Part shown: positions 25,086 to 34,377 of the stretch, piece by piece
Layout of the letters: the number at the start of each line of letters is the position of its first letter
Position numbering within the stretch: the first letter of the stretch is position 1
Assembly (NCBI GenBank): GCA_002449765.1
Contig: DJXN01000010.1
Location: 1-64,000, forward strand
Direction: 5' to 3'
Length of the DNA: 64,000 bases
From: Fibrobacter sp. UBA7003
Lineage (GTDB): Bacteria > Fibrobacterota > Fibrobacteria > Fibrobacterales > Fibrobacteraceae
Position numbers and translations under genes: made by a program
Notes under the pieces: generated by a model
What the model saw: only the letters and a program-made list of their open reading frames with translations
Told to the model about the DNA's origin: nothing
Database searches by the model: none

Positions 25086-26315
25086 ATGCCACTATATAGA
25101 GTGTTCCCATATTTGTATTTTTTTGGCTGGATTTTTCTGGCCATCTTTCAATATATTTATAATACAAATTACTTGTATGAGCCGTTATTAATTTTTTTCT
25201 CGGTTACTGCATTGTATTATTCTTTTTATGTTATATCAAACTATAAATTACCTTTTTATTTTAAATGTTTGTTTTTATTTGTCGGTGTTTTATTTGCTTA
25301 TGGCTTTGTCTTAATTTTTCTTGGAGAAGATGTTTTTTGGCAAGCCGTTGGCCATAATTTGAGGAAATATTTGTATATATTATGGCTTATTTCCTCAATG
25401 TTGTCTGTTGTTCCTGTATATGTTTTTACCTGTCGTGGTTGGCTTAATAAAAAAAGAATGCTATGGATTTTCATCCTATTATATGCGTTAAGCATCTACG
25501 CGTTTTATGGGGCGTTGGAAATTCAGAAATCATATGCTACATTATTGAAATTAGACCAGGATGAATATACGGTGACTAGTGTGTATTCTTTTTTGAGTAT
25601 AATGCCTCTGCTATTGTTGTTGAAAAATAAAAAAGTTGTTCAATTTGCTTTATTGAGTGTAATGCTTGCTTTTTTTATACTTGGAGCCAAACGTGGACCT
25701 ATAATTTTGGGTGGAACGTCTGCGTTTTTTTTGACATTATGTATGTTTGTGGGATGTTCCATAGAGGAAAAAATAAAACTTTTCTTTATAGAGGTACTTT
25801 TTTTTGCAGGAATTATTTTTTTTGTGGCCCATCAAATGTCGTTGAGTCCATATTTATCTTGGCGATTTGAGCAGACGTTAGTAGGTAATAGCAGTGGCCG
25901 AGATGCATATGTACAAACAATATGGAACTATTATTTGAATTCCTTAAGTAATAGACAAATGATATTGGGTATCGGGGCGCAAGGAACTCTCGCTGTAAAT
26001 GTGTCTTTTGCTCATAATGACTGGCTTGCTATTTTGTTAGAGAATGGTATTTTGGGTGTGTTTCTTTATGGCTTATATTGGATTGGCTTTGTATACACAT
26101 GGGTAAAATCAAAAATTGATAAAGATTCGTTTATTGCAATTGGTTTGCTTATTTTTATAGGAATTGGAAAATCTATTTTTTCAATGTATTATTTGCCGGC
26201 AACGTCCGAAATGATGTTTTCTTCTGGATGCTTTACTATTGCTCTTGGATATTATTTGGGAAAGGCTTTTCCGCAATATGATAAATATTCTGAATTTAAT
26301 GACAACATTTTTTGA
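25086..26315 (+). CDS. O-antigen/capsule polymerase (Wzy-like)
   Basis: 409-residue integral membrane protein with about ten or more hydrophobic helices and a long outer loop around residues 150-180. AHNDWLAILLENGILGVFLYG near 317-337 is the conserved Wzy_C/O-antigen ligase-type segment (H-N-D/x3/G-x-LG). The role is periplasmic polymerisation of repeat units flipped by the Wzx at 28463. Sequence conservation is always low in this family, so the call rests on topology, this one motif and position. The gene is very AT-rich. It is nine bases upstream of the next transferase gene. Confidence 0.82.
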   Translation: MPLYRVFPYLYFFGWIFLAIFQYIYNTNYLYEPLLIFFSVTALYYSFYVISNYKLPFYFKCLFLFVGVLFAYGFVLIFLGEDVFWQAVGHNLRKYLYILWLISSMLSVVPVYVFTCRGWLNKKRMLWIFILLYALSIYAFYGALEIQKSYATLLKLDQDEYTVTSVYSFLSIMPLLLLLKNKKVVQFALLSVMLAFFILGAKRGPIILGGTSAFFLTLCMFVGCSIEEKIKLFFIEVLFFAGIIFFVAHQMSLSPYLSWRFEQTLVGNSSGRDAYVQTIWNYYLNSLSNRQMILGIGAQGTLAVNVSFAHNDWLAILLENGILGVFLYGLYWIGFVYTWVKSKIDKDSFIAIGLLIFIGIGKSIFSMYYLPATSEMMFSSGCFTIALGYYLGKAFPQYDKYSEFNDNIF

Positions 26316-26324
26316 GAAATAGTT

Positions 26325-27377
26325 ATGAAATTTGAACATATATATGTATTCTGTCCGAACGATAATGTATCGGGAGGCCCGGACGCCCTTCATCAAATTG
26401 TTTACTATTTAAACTATATTGGATGTGCTGCTGAAATAGTTTACTTTACACAGACAAGAAACAAAGACTATTCCATTCCCAAGCTATATCAAAAATATGT
26501 TTCTTCATTTTTGAAAGAAGACGAAGTTGAGGATAGTCAAAAAAATGCAGTTATAATAACGGAAACATTTGTCGGTTTGGCAAAAAGATTTAAGCATAGT
26601 ACGGTCTTTATATGGTGGTTGGGCGTAAATAATAATGTGCTGCATGCAAATTTCTTCTGGAAAACTTTTTTCTTTATTTCTTTGCCATTAAGGATTGTGA
26701 AAAATTTCAAATATTATCGAGTTCATCTTTTAGATGCAATTCAAAAGACTTTGAAAAAGACTCCGTATACATTTAGAAAAGAACAACGAAATGTCAAACA
26801 TATTTGTGCTTCTTTTCATGCGTATGATTATGTTTCAAAGAGAACAAAAAATGAAGTAGCAATAGGTATAGAACCATTAAGCAAGTTTTTCTTGGAATTA
26901 TATAATGAAAACAAAAATAAAATTCCTTTTATAGAAAGGAATGATGTTGTTCTTTATAATCCAAAGAGGTGTGGCTATTTTGTTCGATACCTTTCCAAAT
27001 TTTTGCCGGAAATTAAATTTGAACCATTAACTGGTTTAACGCAGGATGAAATTGTTTCGAAATATATGACATCTAAGTTGTATGTTGATTTCGGGGCTTT
27101 TCCTGGTGCTGAACGCATTCCCAAAGAAGCTGTTTTGTTCGGCTGTGCGATTATTACAGGGAAAAGAGGGGCGGCATCTTTTCATGGAGACGTTCCAATT
27201 CCAGATGAATATAAATTTGGTAGACCTAGTAAACAAATTCATGAGATTGCTGAAAAAATTCGCTTCGTGTTGCAGAATTACGAAAAAGTTTATTCTGATT
27301 TTGATGAATATCGTGAAACCATACTTAACTTGGAAGAAAATTTCAAAAAATCTTTAGGAAATATATTTCTGAAATGA
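26325..27377 (+). CDS. GT-B-like glycosyltransferase of capsule loci
   Basis: 350 residues. The N-terminal NVSGGPDALHQIVYYLNYIG (about 13-32) has the SGGPxxLHQ pattern seen in a group of capsule-locus transferases. A second Rossmann-like half begins near 200 and contains YVDFGAFPGAERIPKEAVLFGC (split by a beta strand) and the nucleotide-site acidic residue in that helix. The fold is inferred as GT-B. Its stop overlaps the start of the pyruvyl transferase gene by four bases (ATGA), showing tight coupling. It is AT-rich with poly-A/T runs, typical of the acquired block. The acceptor is unknown. Confidence 0.68.
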   Translation: MKFEHIYVFCPNDNVSGGPDALHQIVYYLNYIGCAAEIVYFTQTRNKDYSIPKLYQKYVSSFLKEDEVEDSQKNAVIITETFVGLAKRFKHSTVFIWWLGVNNNVLHANFFWKTFFFISLPLRIVKNFKYYRVHLLDAIQKTLKKTPYTFRKEQRNVKHICASFHAYDYVSKRTKNEVAIGIEPLSKFFLELYNENKNKIPFIERNDVVLYNPKRCGYFVRYLSKFLPEIKFEPLTGLTQDEIVSKYMTSKLYVDFGAFPGAERIPKEAVLFGCAIITGKRGAASFHGDVPIPDEYKFGRPSKQIHEIAEKIRFVLQNYEKVYSDFDEYRETILNLEENFKKSLGNIFLK

Positions 27378-28462
27378 GAATCGGTGTTGTGACATTTTGG
27401 CAATCTGCGGATAATTTTGGACAAATTTTGCAGGGTTATGCGTTGCAGAGAGCATTAAAAGCAATGGGAAATGCTCCCGTATTGATTCGTACTGAAAGAG
27501 ATCAATGTTTATTACCATTTCCAAGGAAAATCAAATTATTTGTTCATAGATTTTTTCATCTTTCCTATTTAGGAAGTGGTGGAAAGAAAATTCGATGCTT
27601 TCGAAAAAAATATTTATCATGCTCTAAAAAAATTTTTAAATCAAAAGCAGATTTCCAGCCTTCAGATTTAACCTATGACGCTGTTATTTGTGGTAGTGAT
27701 GTTGTATGGAGTGAAGGTGTTGGGTGTGGTGAATATGGTGAATTAAATTTTCTTAGTTTTGTACCTAAACCGATAAAGAAAATTTCTTATGCCGCAAGTT
27801 TTGGTGCTTCGTCTCTTTCAAAAGAGTTCTCAGAGTTTGTAAAAGAGAAAATATTTGATTTTGATGCAATTAGTGTTAGAGAAGATTCTGGAATAGATAT
27901 ATGTTCCCGGTTAGGTCGTAGTGATGCCGTTTCAGTTTGTGATCCAACCTTGTTACTAGAAAAAGAAGATTATGACACTTTGTTATCATCTGATAGAAGA
28001 AAACGTTCTTTTGCGTATTTCATTGGATGGCCAACTGATATCCCTGAAAAAGAAATCATAGAATATACACTGAAAAAAAAAGTACATTATGATCGGCTGG
28101 ATTGTCAAAAATCAAGAAAAACATTAAAATCGGTTTTTTCCAAAAAGAAGACGATACAAGATTGGCTGGCATCCTATTCTTCTGCCGATTGTATATATAC
28201 GAATTCTTTCCATGGGACAATTTTTGCGTTGCTGTTCAATAAACCATTTCTATTTTTCCCAGTAAAGGGAGATGCACGTCAATTGAATGATAGGATTTTA
28301 AACTTGTTAAAAAAAACAGATTTGCTTGATAGAGTGTGGAATTCGAATATGTCAATACAGGAACAAATGGAACAACCTATAGATTGGAATCAAGTGAATT
28401 TGGCAGTTGAAAAATGGCGAATTTTTTCGTGCGATTGGCTAAAAAATGCGTTGGAATTATAA
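27374..28462 (+). CDS. Polysaccharide pyruvyl transferase family protein
   Basis: 362 residues. MRIGVVTFWQSADNFGQILQGYALQRALKAMG, seen here in two blocks, is the typical start of WcaK/CsaB-like pyruvyl transferases. AVICGSDVVWSEG near 110 and SVREDSGIDICSRLG near 172 are further family blocks, and TNSFHGTIFALLFNKPF near 276 carries the conserved S-FH-G. It adds a pyruvyl ketal from PEP to a sugar and so gives the polymer negative charge. It overlaps the upstream transferase by four bases and abuts the flippase gene directly. The neighbouring FrhB-like Fe-S protein commonly accompanies this family. Confidence 0.88.
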   Translation: MRIGVVTFWQSADNFGQILQGYALQRALKAMGNAPVLIRTERDQCLLPFPRKIKLFVHRFFHLSYLGSGGKKIRCFRKKYLSCSKKIFKSKADFQPSDLTYDAVICGSDVVWSEGVGCGEYGELNFLSFVPKPIKKISYAASFGASSLSKEFSEFVKEKIFDFDAISVREDSGIDICSRLGRSDAVSVCDPTLLLEKEDYDTLLSSDRRKRSFAYFIGWPTDIPEKEIIEYTLKKKVHYDRLDCQKSRKTLKSVFSKKKTIQDWLASYSSADCIYTNSFHGTIFALLFNKPFLFFPVKGDARQLNDRILNLLKKTDLLDRVWNSNMSIQEQMEQPIDWNQVNLAVEKWRIFSCDWLKNALEL

Positions 28463-29977
28463 ATGAAATCCCAGCTTAAAATAGGCGCTTTACTCTCGTA
28501 TGTGGTCCTTGCCCTGCAAAACCTTGTGGGCCTGGTCTATACACCGTTCATGCTCCGTATGCTTGGTAAGTCGGAGTATGGGCTCTATTCCATTGCTGCG
28601 TCCATTGTTGCTTATTTGACCATCTTGGATTTGGGTTTTGGCAACGCCATTGTCCGCTATACAGCAAAGTACAGGGCGGAGGGCAAGGTTGAAGAACAGC
28701 ACAAGATGTTCGGGATGTTCTTTCTACTCTATTGTATAATCAGTTTTGTCGTTTTGGTTGCCGGGGGAATCCTGTGTCTGAATGCGGGGAACATTTTTGA
28801 TGCTGCGATGACTCCCGTGGAATTGTCTCGTACCAAGGTTGTTTTGGCCCTGATGGTCGGTAACCTTGCTATAACGTTCCCGTTGAGCATCTTCGGCTCC
28901 ATTATTACTGCGTACGAACAGTTCGTATTCCAAAAGGTAGTTGCGATTGTCCGCATTGTGTTGAATACGGCAACGATGATAGTCTTGCTTACTATGGGCT
29001 ACAAGGCTATCGCTATGGTGGTTGTGGCGACTGTTTTCAATGTCGTGACATTGCTTGCAAACTACTGGTACTGCAAACGATTTTTGAATGTCAAGCTGAA
29101 GTTCGGCAAGTTCGAATTGTTATTTTTGAAGGAAGTCTCGCTTTATTCGTTCTGGATTTTCTTAAACGTTATCATGGACCGCATCTATTGGAGTACGGGG
29201 CAGTTTGTACTTGGCGCTTTTGCTGGTCCCGCAGCAGTTGCTGTTTTTGCGGTTGCGATCCAGTTAGAGCAAATGTACATGAGTTTTTCCACTGCGATAA
29301 GCGGAGTTTTTTTGCCTAAAGTTACTGCAATGACGGTAAATGATAGCGGCGGTAGGGCGATTTCCGATTTGTTTATTAAGACGGGGCGCGTTCAGTATTG
29401 CGTTATGGCTCTTGTACTGTCGGGCTTTATTCTTTTCGGTCGTCAGTTCATTAATCTTTGGGCTGGGGATGGCTATGAAGACGCCTACGTGATTGCACTC
29501 TTATTCTTTGTCCCGTTGACGGTGCCGCTGATTCAAAACCTTGGCATTGCGATTTTACAGGCGCGAAACCAGATGAAGTTTCGTTCGCTTCTGTATTTGG
29601 TGATTTCTTTGGTGAGCCTTGCCACTCAAATTCCATTGGCGAAACGTTATGGCGGTATTGGATGTGCCTGCGCCGTTGCCGGGGCGTTGGTACTAGGCCA
29701 AATAATTGTGATGAACGTCTATTACCAGGTGCGGCAAAAAATAAATATCGTCCGTTTTTGGGTAGAAATCCTCAAGATGTCGATAGTTCCGGCATTTGTG
29801 ACAGTAGCGGCTTATTTCGTATTGTGGCAATTTGTCCTGGATTCTGTACAGAAACTCTGTTTAGGCATTATCCTGTACTTGCTCGTTTATTTGCCTTTGT
29901 TCTTCGCCTTCTCCATGAATGCCTATGAACGTGAATTGATATTGCAACCCATAAAAAGATTACAGAAGAAGTCCTAG
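28463..29977 (+). CDS. wzx: Wzx-type polysaccharide repeat-unit flippase
   Basis: 504-residue inner-membrane protein of the MOP/MVF superfamily with about 14 hydrophobic helices. The N-terminus is KIGALLSYVVLALQNLVGLVYTPF, as two adjoining segments, followed by MLRMLGKSEYGLYSIA. It translocates undecaprenyl-PP-linked oligosaccharide across the inner membrane. Base composition is noticeably less AT-rich than the five genes before it, so the compositional island may end here. It starts at the base after the pyruvyl transferase stop and runs directly into the Fe-S protein gene, so three genes are contiguous. Confidence 0.9.
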   Translation: MKSQLKIGALLSYVVLALQNLVGLVYTPFMLRMLGKSEYGLYSIAASIVAYLTILDLGFGNAIVRYTAKYRAEGKVEEQHKMFGMFFLLYCIISFVVLVAGGILCLNAGNIFDAAMTPVELSRTKVVLALMVGNLAITFPLSIFGSIITAYEQFVFQKVVAIVRIVLNTATMIVLLTMGYKAIAMVVVATVFNVVTLLANYWYCKRFLNVKLKFGKFELLFLKEVSLYSFWIFLNVIMDRIYWSTGQFVLGAFAGPAAVAVFAVAIQLEQMYMSFSTAISGVFLPKVTAMTVNDSGGRAISDLFIKTGRVQYCVMALVLSGFILFGRQFINLWAGDGYEDAYVIALLFFVPLTVPLIQNLGIAILQARNQMKFRSLLYLVISLVSLATQIPLAKRYGGIGCACAVAGALVLGQIIVMNVYYQVRQKINIVRFWVEILKMSIVPAFVTVAAYFVLWQFVLDSVQKLCLGIILYLLVYLPLFFAFSMNAYERELILQPIKRLQKKS

Positions 29978-31177
29978 ATGAATATCCCCGTCAAAAATTG
30001 TTCATCCTGTGGTGCCTGCGCCAACGTATGTGCGCACGGTGCCATTACTATGATGTTGAGCAAAGAGGGGTTTTACAGGCCGGTGGTAGATCCGTCAAAG
30101 TGTGTTAAATGCGGCCTGTGTGAAAAAAAATGTCCTTGGGAAAACGATGTATTTAACCCTAACGGAAGTTCTAAAGCTCCGAAAACCGTTGCGGCTTACG
30201 TTTTGAACGAAGATATTCGCCTTCAGTCTTCTAGTGGGGGTGTTTTTACGATCTTAGCGGAAAATGTCCTGGACGATGGGGGTGTCGTCGTTGGCGTGGC
30301 CCAGCTAAGCTCGACCCGCTTTGGTCATATTGTTGTAGACAACAAGGCTGATTTGGCAAAACTGCGTGGTTCCAAGTATGTGCAGGCTGAATCAGGAACC
30401 ATATATAGGGATGTCCGTGCATTGCTGAAAGCGGGAAAAAGGGTCCTCTTTTCGGGAACCCCCTGCCAGGTCGCCGCACTCTATGCGGTTCTTGGCAATC
30501 AGGCGAACTCGGCAAACTTGTTTACGGTAGATGTTGTTTGCCATGGAGTATCTAGTGTAAAGGTTTTTGAAAATTATATCAAAGAATTGGAACGTGAAAA
30601 ATCAGCAATGGTGTTGAAAACGTATTTTCGAGATAAGAGTAAAGGATGGCGATTGTTTTCGATGACTTCGTCATTGAAAATGCCTGCAGGAAATAGAGAA
30701 TCGTTCTCTCAAACATTGCATGAAGACACTTTTATGCGCCTGTTTTTGAGAAATCTTTGCTTGAATAAAAGTTGTGTTGCTTGCCGTTATGGGAAAATCC
30801 CTCGCATCGCTGATGTCACTTTGGGGGATTATTGGAATATTGCTGAAATTCACCCAGAAATGGACGACGACAAGGGAACCTCCGTTGTTTTGCTGAATAC
30901 CGCCCATGGCGAGTTTTTGTTCAATTCTATTTCGAAAGGTCTTGTTCTTTGTGAATCGTCCCTTGAAAAGGCTGTGGCCGGAAATCCTTGCATAGTGCGT
31001 TCCATCCGCCCGCACAGGAACCGGGCGATGTTCTTTGAAAATCTGAATAAATACACACTTGAGGAACTAATCCAAAAATGTGATGGCAATTTGCCCTTGC
31101 ATTGGCGCTTTTATTATATGGTTCGAGGTTGTCTTGGTCGTGTTAAGTTACGGATAACAAATAGATTGAGAAAATGA
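29978..31177 (+). CDS. Fe-S protein with F420-hydrogenase beta (FrhB) domain
   Basis: 399 residues. Two 4Fe-4S motifs lie at the N-terminus (CSSCGACANVCAHGA at about 8-22 and CVKCGLCEKKCPW at about 42-54). FrhB N- and C-terminal domains follow, with FSGTPCQVAAL near 154 and further Cys in CLNKSCVACRYG near 262. The family is a flavin and Fe-S oxidoreductase, first known from F420 hydrogenase. In bacteria such genes recur beside pyruvyl transferases in exopolysaccharide loci, as here, where they probably carry out a redox step on a sugar or its carrier. Substrate unproven. It is the last gene of the contiguous run before wzc. Confidence 0.88.
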   Translation: MNIPVKNCSSCGACANVCAHGAITMMLSKEGFYRPVVDPSKCVKCGLCEKKCPWENDVFNPNGSSKAPKTVAAYVLNEDIRLQSSSGGVFTILAENVLDDGGVVVGVAQLSSTRFGHIVVDNKADLAKLRGSKYVQAESGTIYRDVRALLKAGKRVLFSGTPCQVAALYAVLGNQANSANLFTVDVVCHGVSSVKVFENYIKELEREKSAMVLKTYFRDKSKGWRLFSMTSSLKMPAGNRESFSQTLHEDTFMRLFLRNLCLNKSCVACRYGKIPRIADVTLGDYWNIAEIHPEMDDDKGTSVVLLNTAHGEFLFNSISKGLVLCESSLEKAVAGNPCIVRSIRPHRNRAMFFENLNKYTLEELIQKCDGNLPLHWRFYYMVRGCLGRVKLRITNRLRK

Positions 31178-31227
31178 CCTAATATTTTTATGTATATTTC
31201 CGATAACACTGTGATGGAATCTAAAAG

Positions 31228-33357
31228 ATGGATGAGAACATAAAGAAAATACAACCGTTAGAAGGCTCGATAACGCTGCTCGATGTTGCTCAAACCCTTT
31301 GGAACAGGCGTTGGGTTATTTTCCTGTTCACTCTTTTGACAGTTGTCTTTGGGTATGCCTATGCCATGTGGGTCCGTCCGCAGTTCACGAGCGATGTTCT
31401 TCTTCAAGTCAATGTCAAGGGATCTAGCAGCAAGTCGACCAAGGCTCTTGGCGAGATGGGTGCAGTCCTTGACCTGGCAAGCCCTGCAGATGCCGAAATA
31501 GAACTTATCAAGAGCCGCATGGTTCTCAGTGAAGTGGTAGCGATCGAACATCTCCATATATGGACTATCCCTATCGGGGTGTCAGACAGGTTTACCCATA
31601 AGGAAGGTCGTATGGATGTCGATTCACTGATTATCCCGGAAAAACTCCGTGTAAAGAAGTGGATCGCAGTCGTCAAGGGTGAAAATTCCTATGCGGTAAT
31701 CGCGCCGGATGGCAAGGTTGCCTTGGAAGGGCGTGTTGGCGAAGTCTATTCGGCTGTGTTTGCGGGCGATACATTGACAATCCGCGTAAATTACATGCAG
31801 GCTCGTAAGGGGCAAAAATTCCAGATTGTCCAGGGCTCGCCCTTGAAGGCGGAACGTGCACTAAAGGCGTCTTTAAACGTGGCTGAAAAAGGTAAGCAGA
31901 CGGGTATCATTTCGGTCCGCTATAGCCATCGTTACCCGGATCGTGCTGCGTCCATCTTGAATACTATTGCGAAAACATACCTACGCCAGAATGTAGAAAT
32001 GCGCAGTGCTGAGGCTGAAAAGACTCTGGAGTTCCTTGAAGGGCAACTTCCGGGAGTCAAGGCCAAATTAGATAGTGCCGAGAAGGTCTTGGCAGACTAT
32101 CGCCATAAGGTTGGTTCCGTGGATATTGGCGGCGAGACCAAGGCGCATCTCGACAAGGAGGGTCAGCTTCAGCGCCAGATTATGCAGTTGGAGCAGGAAC
32201 GTCAGTCTGCCCTTCGTTTGTTCAAAGCAGAACACCCCAATGTCATGACCATCGTCAAGCAGCAGAACAAGGTGAGGGCCGAACTAGCCCAACTTAAGAA
32301 AAATGCTGAAAAGATGCCGCTCACCCAGCAAGAGGTGAAACGGCTGCAAGAAGAAGTGGCCGTCAATAACGAGGTCTACACCAACATGCTCAACAACATC
32401 CAGCAGCTACGCGTGGTGCGAGCGGGCGAGGTGGGCAACGTTCGTATAGTTGATTTTGCACAAATCGAGCCGAGCCAGAGTAAGCCGAATAAGTCGAGAA
32501 TTATAATAGCTTCCGTAGCTTTCGGATTTGCTTTAGGAATTCTATTTGTTGTTTTGATGCGATTCCTGAAAAACGGTGTTCGCAGCGCTTCCGAAATCGA
32601 ACGTGAGACTGGTCTCAGCGTGTTTGCGAAGATCCCTCAATCGTCCAATAAGTTGCTGCGCGGTCATAAGCACCTGCACCATGGTTTACCGTTCGTGCTT
32701 CAGGCGGGAGAAGATAAAGTAAGTGAATCATTCCGCTCGCTGCAGACGGCTTTGATTTTCCTGATGCCGAAACCGGAACATAGCGTTGTGCTTGTAATGG
32801 GGCTGATTCCTGGTGTGGGTAAGAGTTTTGTTTCGCTGAACCTGGCGGCGACGATTGCGGCGAGTGGCAAGAAGGTACTGTTAATAGATGCAGATATGCG
32901 CCGTGGTGTAATTCACGGACGCTCAAAGTTTGGACTTGCTGATGTTTTGGCGGGAATTGCGACTCTTGACACAGCTGTTTCACAAAAACATGACGATAAT
33001 TTGTTTGTAATGAACGCGGGCAAGACAAAGCTTGCCGCTTGCGAACTACTCCGTAGCGATGCCATGGACAAACTCCTTAAGGAAGCCCGTGAAAAGTTCG
33101 ACCTGGTAATCGTCGACACTCCACCGTTGAACTTGGTGACCGATGCTGAACTTATTTGTCCGTTGGTGGACTTCTCGCTTTTCGTGCTCCATTATGGTCG
33201 CCATAGCATGGATGAAATCAAGGAAACTGTCGAACGCGTACGTCGCTATTCGGACAAGCCCGCCGCTATCGTGATGAACCACTGCGAACGCGAACCTGGC
33301 CACTATGGATACGGCTACGGGTACTACGGTAAGGGCTATTACGGCAAAAAAGCGTGA
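31228..33357 (+). CDS. wzc: Wzc-like chain-length regulator and BY-kinase
   Basis: 709-residue inner-membrane tyrosine autokinase that controls polymer length and export. Wzz domain with membrane helices near residues 27-48 and about 425-445; coiled coil about 265-400; BY-kinase domain from about 490. The domain has Walker A GLIPGVGKS (about 527), Walker A' VLLIDADMRRG and Walker B LVIVDTPPLN. The Tyr-rich tail HYGYGYGYYGKGYYGKKA contains the expected autophosphorylation cluster. Start chosen at ATG 31228; the Shine-Dalgarno is weak. Preceded by a TATATTTC box near 31192. It completes the Wzx/Wzy system. The partner phosphatase and Wza are not in the window. Confidence 0.92.
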   Translation: MDENIKKIQPLEGSITLLDVAQTLWNRRWVIFLFTLLTVVFGYAYAMWVRPQFTSDVLLQVNVKGSSSKSTKALGEMGAVLDLASPADAEIELIKSRMVLSEVVAIEHLHIWTIPIGVSDRFTHKEGRMDVDSLIIPEKLRVKKWIAVVKGENSYAVIAPDGKVALEGRVGEVYSAVFAGDTLTIRVNYMQARKGQKFQIVQGSPLKAERALKASLNVAEKGKQTGIISVRYSHRYPDRAASILNTIAKTYLRQNVEMRSAEAEKTLEFLEGQLPGVKAKLDSAEKVLADYRHKVGSVDIGGETKAHLDKEGQLQRQIMQLEQERQSALRLFKAEHPNVMTIVKQQNKVRAELAQLKKNAEKMPLTQQEVKRLQEEVAVNNEVYTNMLNNIQQLRVVRAGEVGNVRIVDFAQIEPSQSKPNKSRIIIASVAFGFALGILFVVLMRFLKNGVRSASEIERETGLSVFAKIPQSSNKLLRGHKHLHHGLPFVLQAGEDKVSESFRSLQTALIFLMPKPEHSVVLVMGLIPGVGKSFVSLNLAATIAASGKKVLLIDADMRRGVIHGRSKFGLADVLAGIATLDTAVSQKHDDNLFVMNAGKTKLAACELLRSDAMDKLLKEAREKFDLVIVDTPPLNLVTDAELICPLVDFSLFVLHYGRHSMDEIKETVERVRRYSDKPAAIVMNHCEREPGHYGYGYGYYGKGYYGKKA

Positions 33358-33401
33358 TTTTTGTGTGATGCTCGACACTTTACGGAAATATTACATTTTT
33401 C

Positions 33402-33409
33402 TATATTTG
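33402..33409 (+). promoter_or_regulatory. FCB-type promoter box TATATTTG
   Basis: Exact TAnnTTTG match 21 bases before ATG 33431; drives the secreted protein/small peptide/nucleotidyltransferase cluster. Confidence 0.55.
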
Positions 33410-33430
33410 GCCTAAATCTATAGGTTGAAT

Positions 33431-34369
33431 ATGAATTTTTCCCAAAAAATGGCCGTTTTGGCACTTTCGTTCGCTGTCGTGGGCGTTTTTGCCCAGGAAG
33501 AGGGCGCTATTCTTGGCGAATATGGCGCAATTACCGTTAAGATGCTTAATGGCAAGAAGACTGCCCTCATTAGCGGTACCTCGACGGAAACGGTCGAGAT
33601 TGCGGAAGATGTCGAGGTGGATTCCATCTATTACGATCGTGATTATTCGGGTGAATGGGGCAAGCCTGGTACCTTGATGCTGCCTTTTGATTTCCCGAAT
33701 GGATGTCTTTCTGAATTCGGTCAGATTTACGAAATGACGGGGATTGCATTTAATGGTTCCTCGGAAACTTGGCAGATTGATACGAAAAACATGGGCAGTA
33801 ACGGGGATTTTTCCGCCAATAGGCCTTATTTCGTGCGTCCCAATAAAAACCAGGTTGTTTTTCCTGCATGGTGTGCTGGTAAAACAACCATGAAGAAGAC
33901 GGTCGGTGCCGATACAAAGTTCTCTTTCGATAACTGGGAATTTCGGGGCATGTATTCCTATAAGACTTGGGATGAGGGAGACTCTGATATTGGTCGTGTT
34001 TATGGCTTTGCTGCAAAGGAAAAGGAAGTTGATGGCAAGACCATTAAGCAGGGCCAGTTCGTGAGGGTCAAGGCGGGTGCCTATATCCGTCCGTTCCGCG
34101 GCTATCTGATTTACAACAATAGCGCCGTTCTTACCAAGAGCGCTACGAATTCTGCAACCGCCTCTATCGATGTAGAAGATTTGCCTTCCACGATCGAGGT
34201 TGTTTTCCATGATGAAGATGAAACCACTGCAATTTACATGCTGAACCCGCACACGGGCGAGTTCTCAACGGCGACCGGCTGGTTTGACATGAAGGGCCGC
34301 AAGCTTGACAAGAAGCCGACCATCAAGGGTACCTATTTCCACAACGGCAACAAGGTTATCATCAAGTAG
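33431..34369 (+). CDS. Secreted protein with short T9SS-like C-terminus
   Basis: 312 residues. Signal peptide about 1-19 (ends VFAQ), then beta-rich sequence with no named domain. The tail FDMKGRKLDKKPTIKGTYFH followed by NGNKVIIK closely resembles the compact C-terminal sorting signature of FCB-group secreted proteins (D-x-x-GRx-L ... KGxYFxNGxKVxxK). It is therefore probably exported across the outer membrane by type IX secretion or attached to the surface. ATG 33431 follows an unusual TAGGTTGAAT leader; a TTG six bases upstream is possible. It lies eight bases before the 56-residue peptide gene, so the two are co-transcribed. Function unknown. Confidence 0.75.
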   Translation: MNFSQKMAVLALSFAVVGVFAQEEGAILGEYGAITVKMLNGKKTALISGTSTETVEIAEDVEVDSIYYDRDYSGEWGKPGTLMLPFDFPNGCLSEFGQIYEMTGIAFNGSSETWQIDTKNMGSNGDFSANRPYFVRPNKNQVVFPAWCAGKTTMKKTVGADTKFSFDNWEFRGMYSYKTWDEGDSDIGRVYGFAAKEKEVDGKTIKQGQFVRVKAGAYIRPFRGYLIYNNSAVLTKSATNSATASIDVEDLPSTIEVVFHDEDETTAIYMLNPHTGEFSTATGWFDMKGRKLDKKPTIKGTYFHNGNKVIIK

Positions 34370-34377
34370 GGGTGGAT

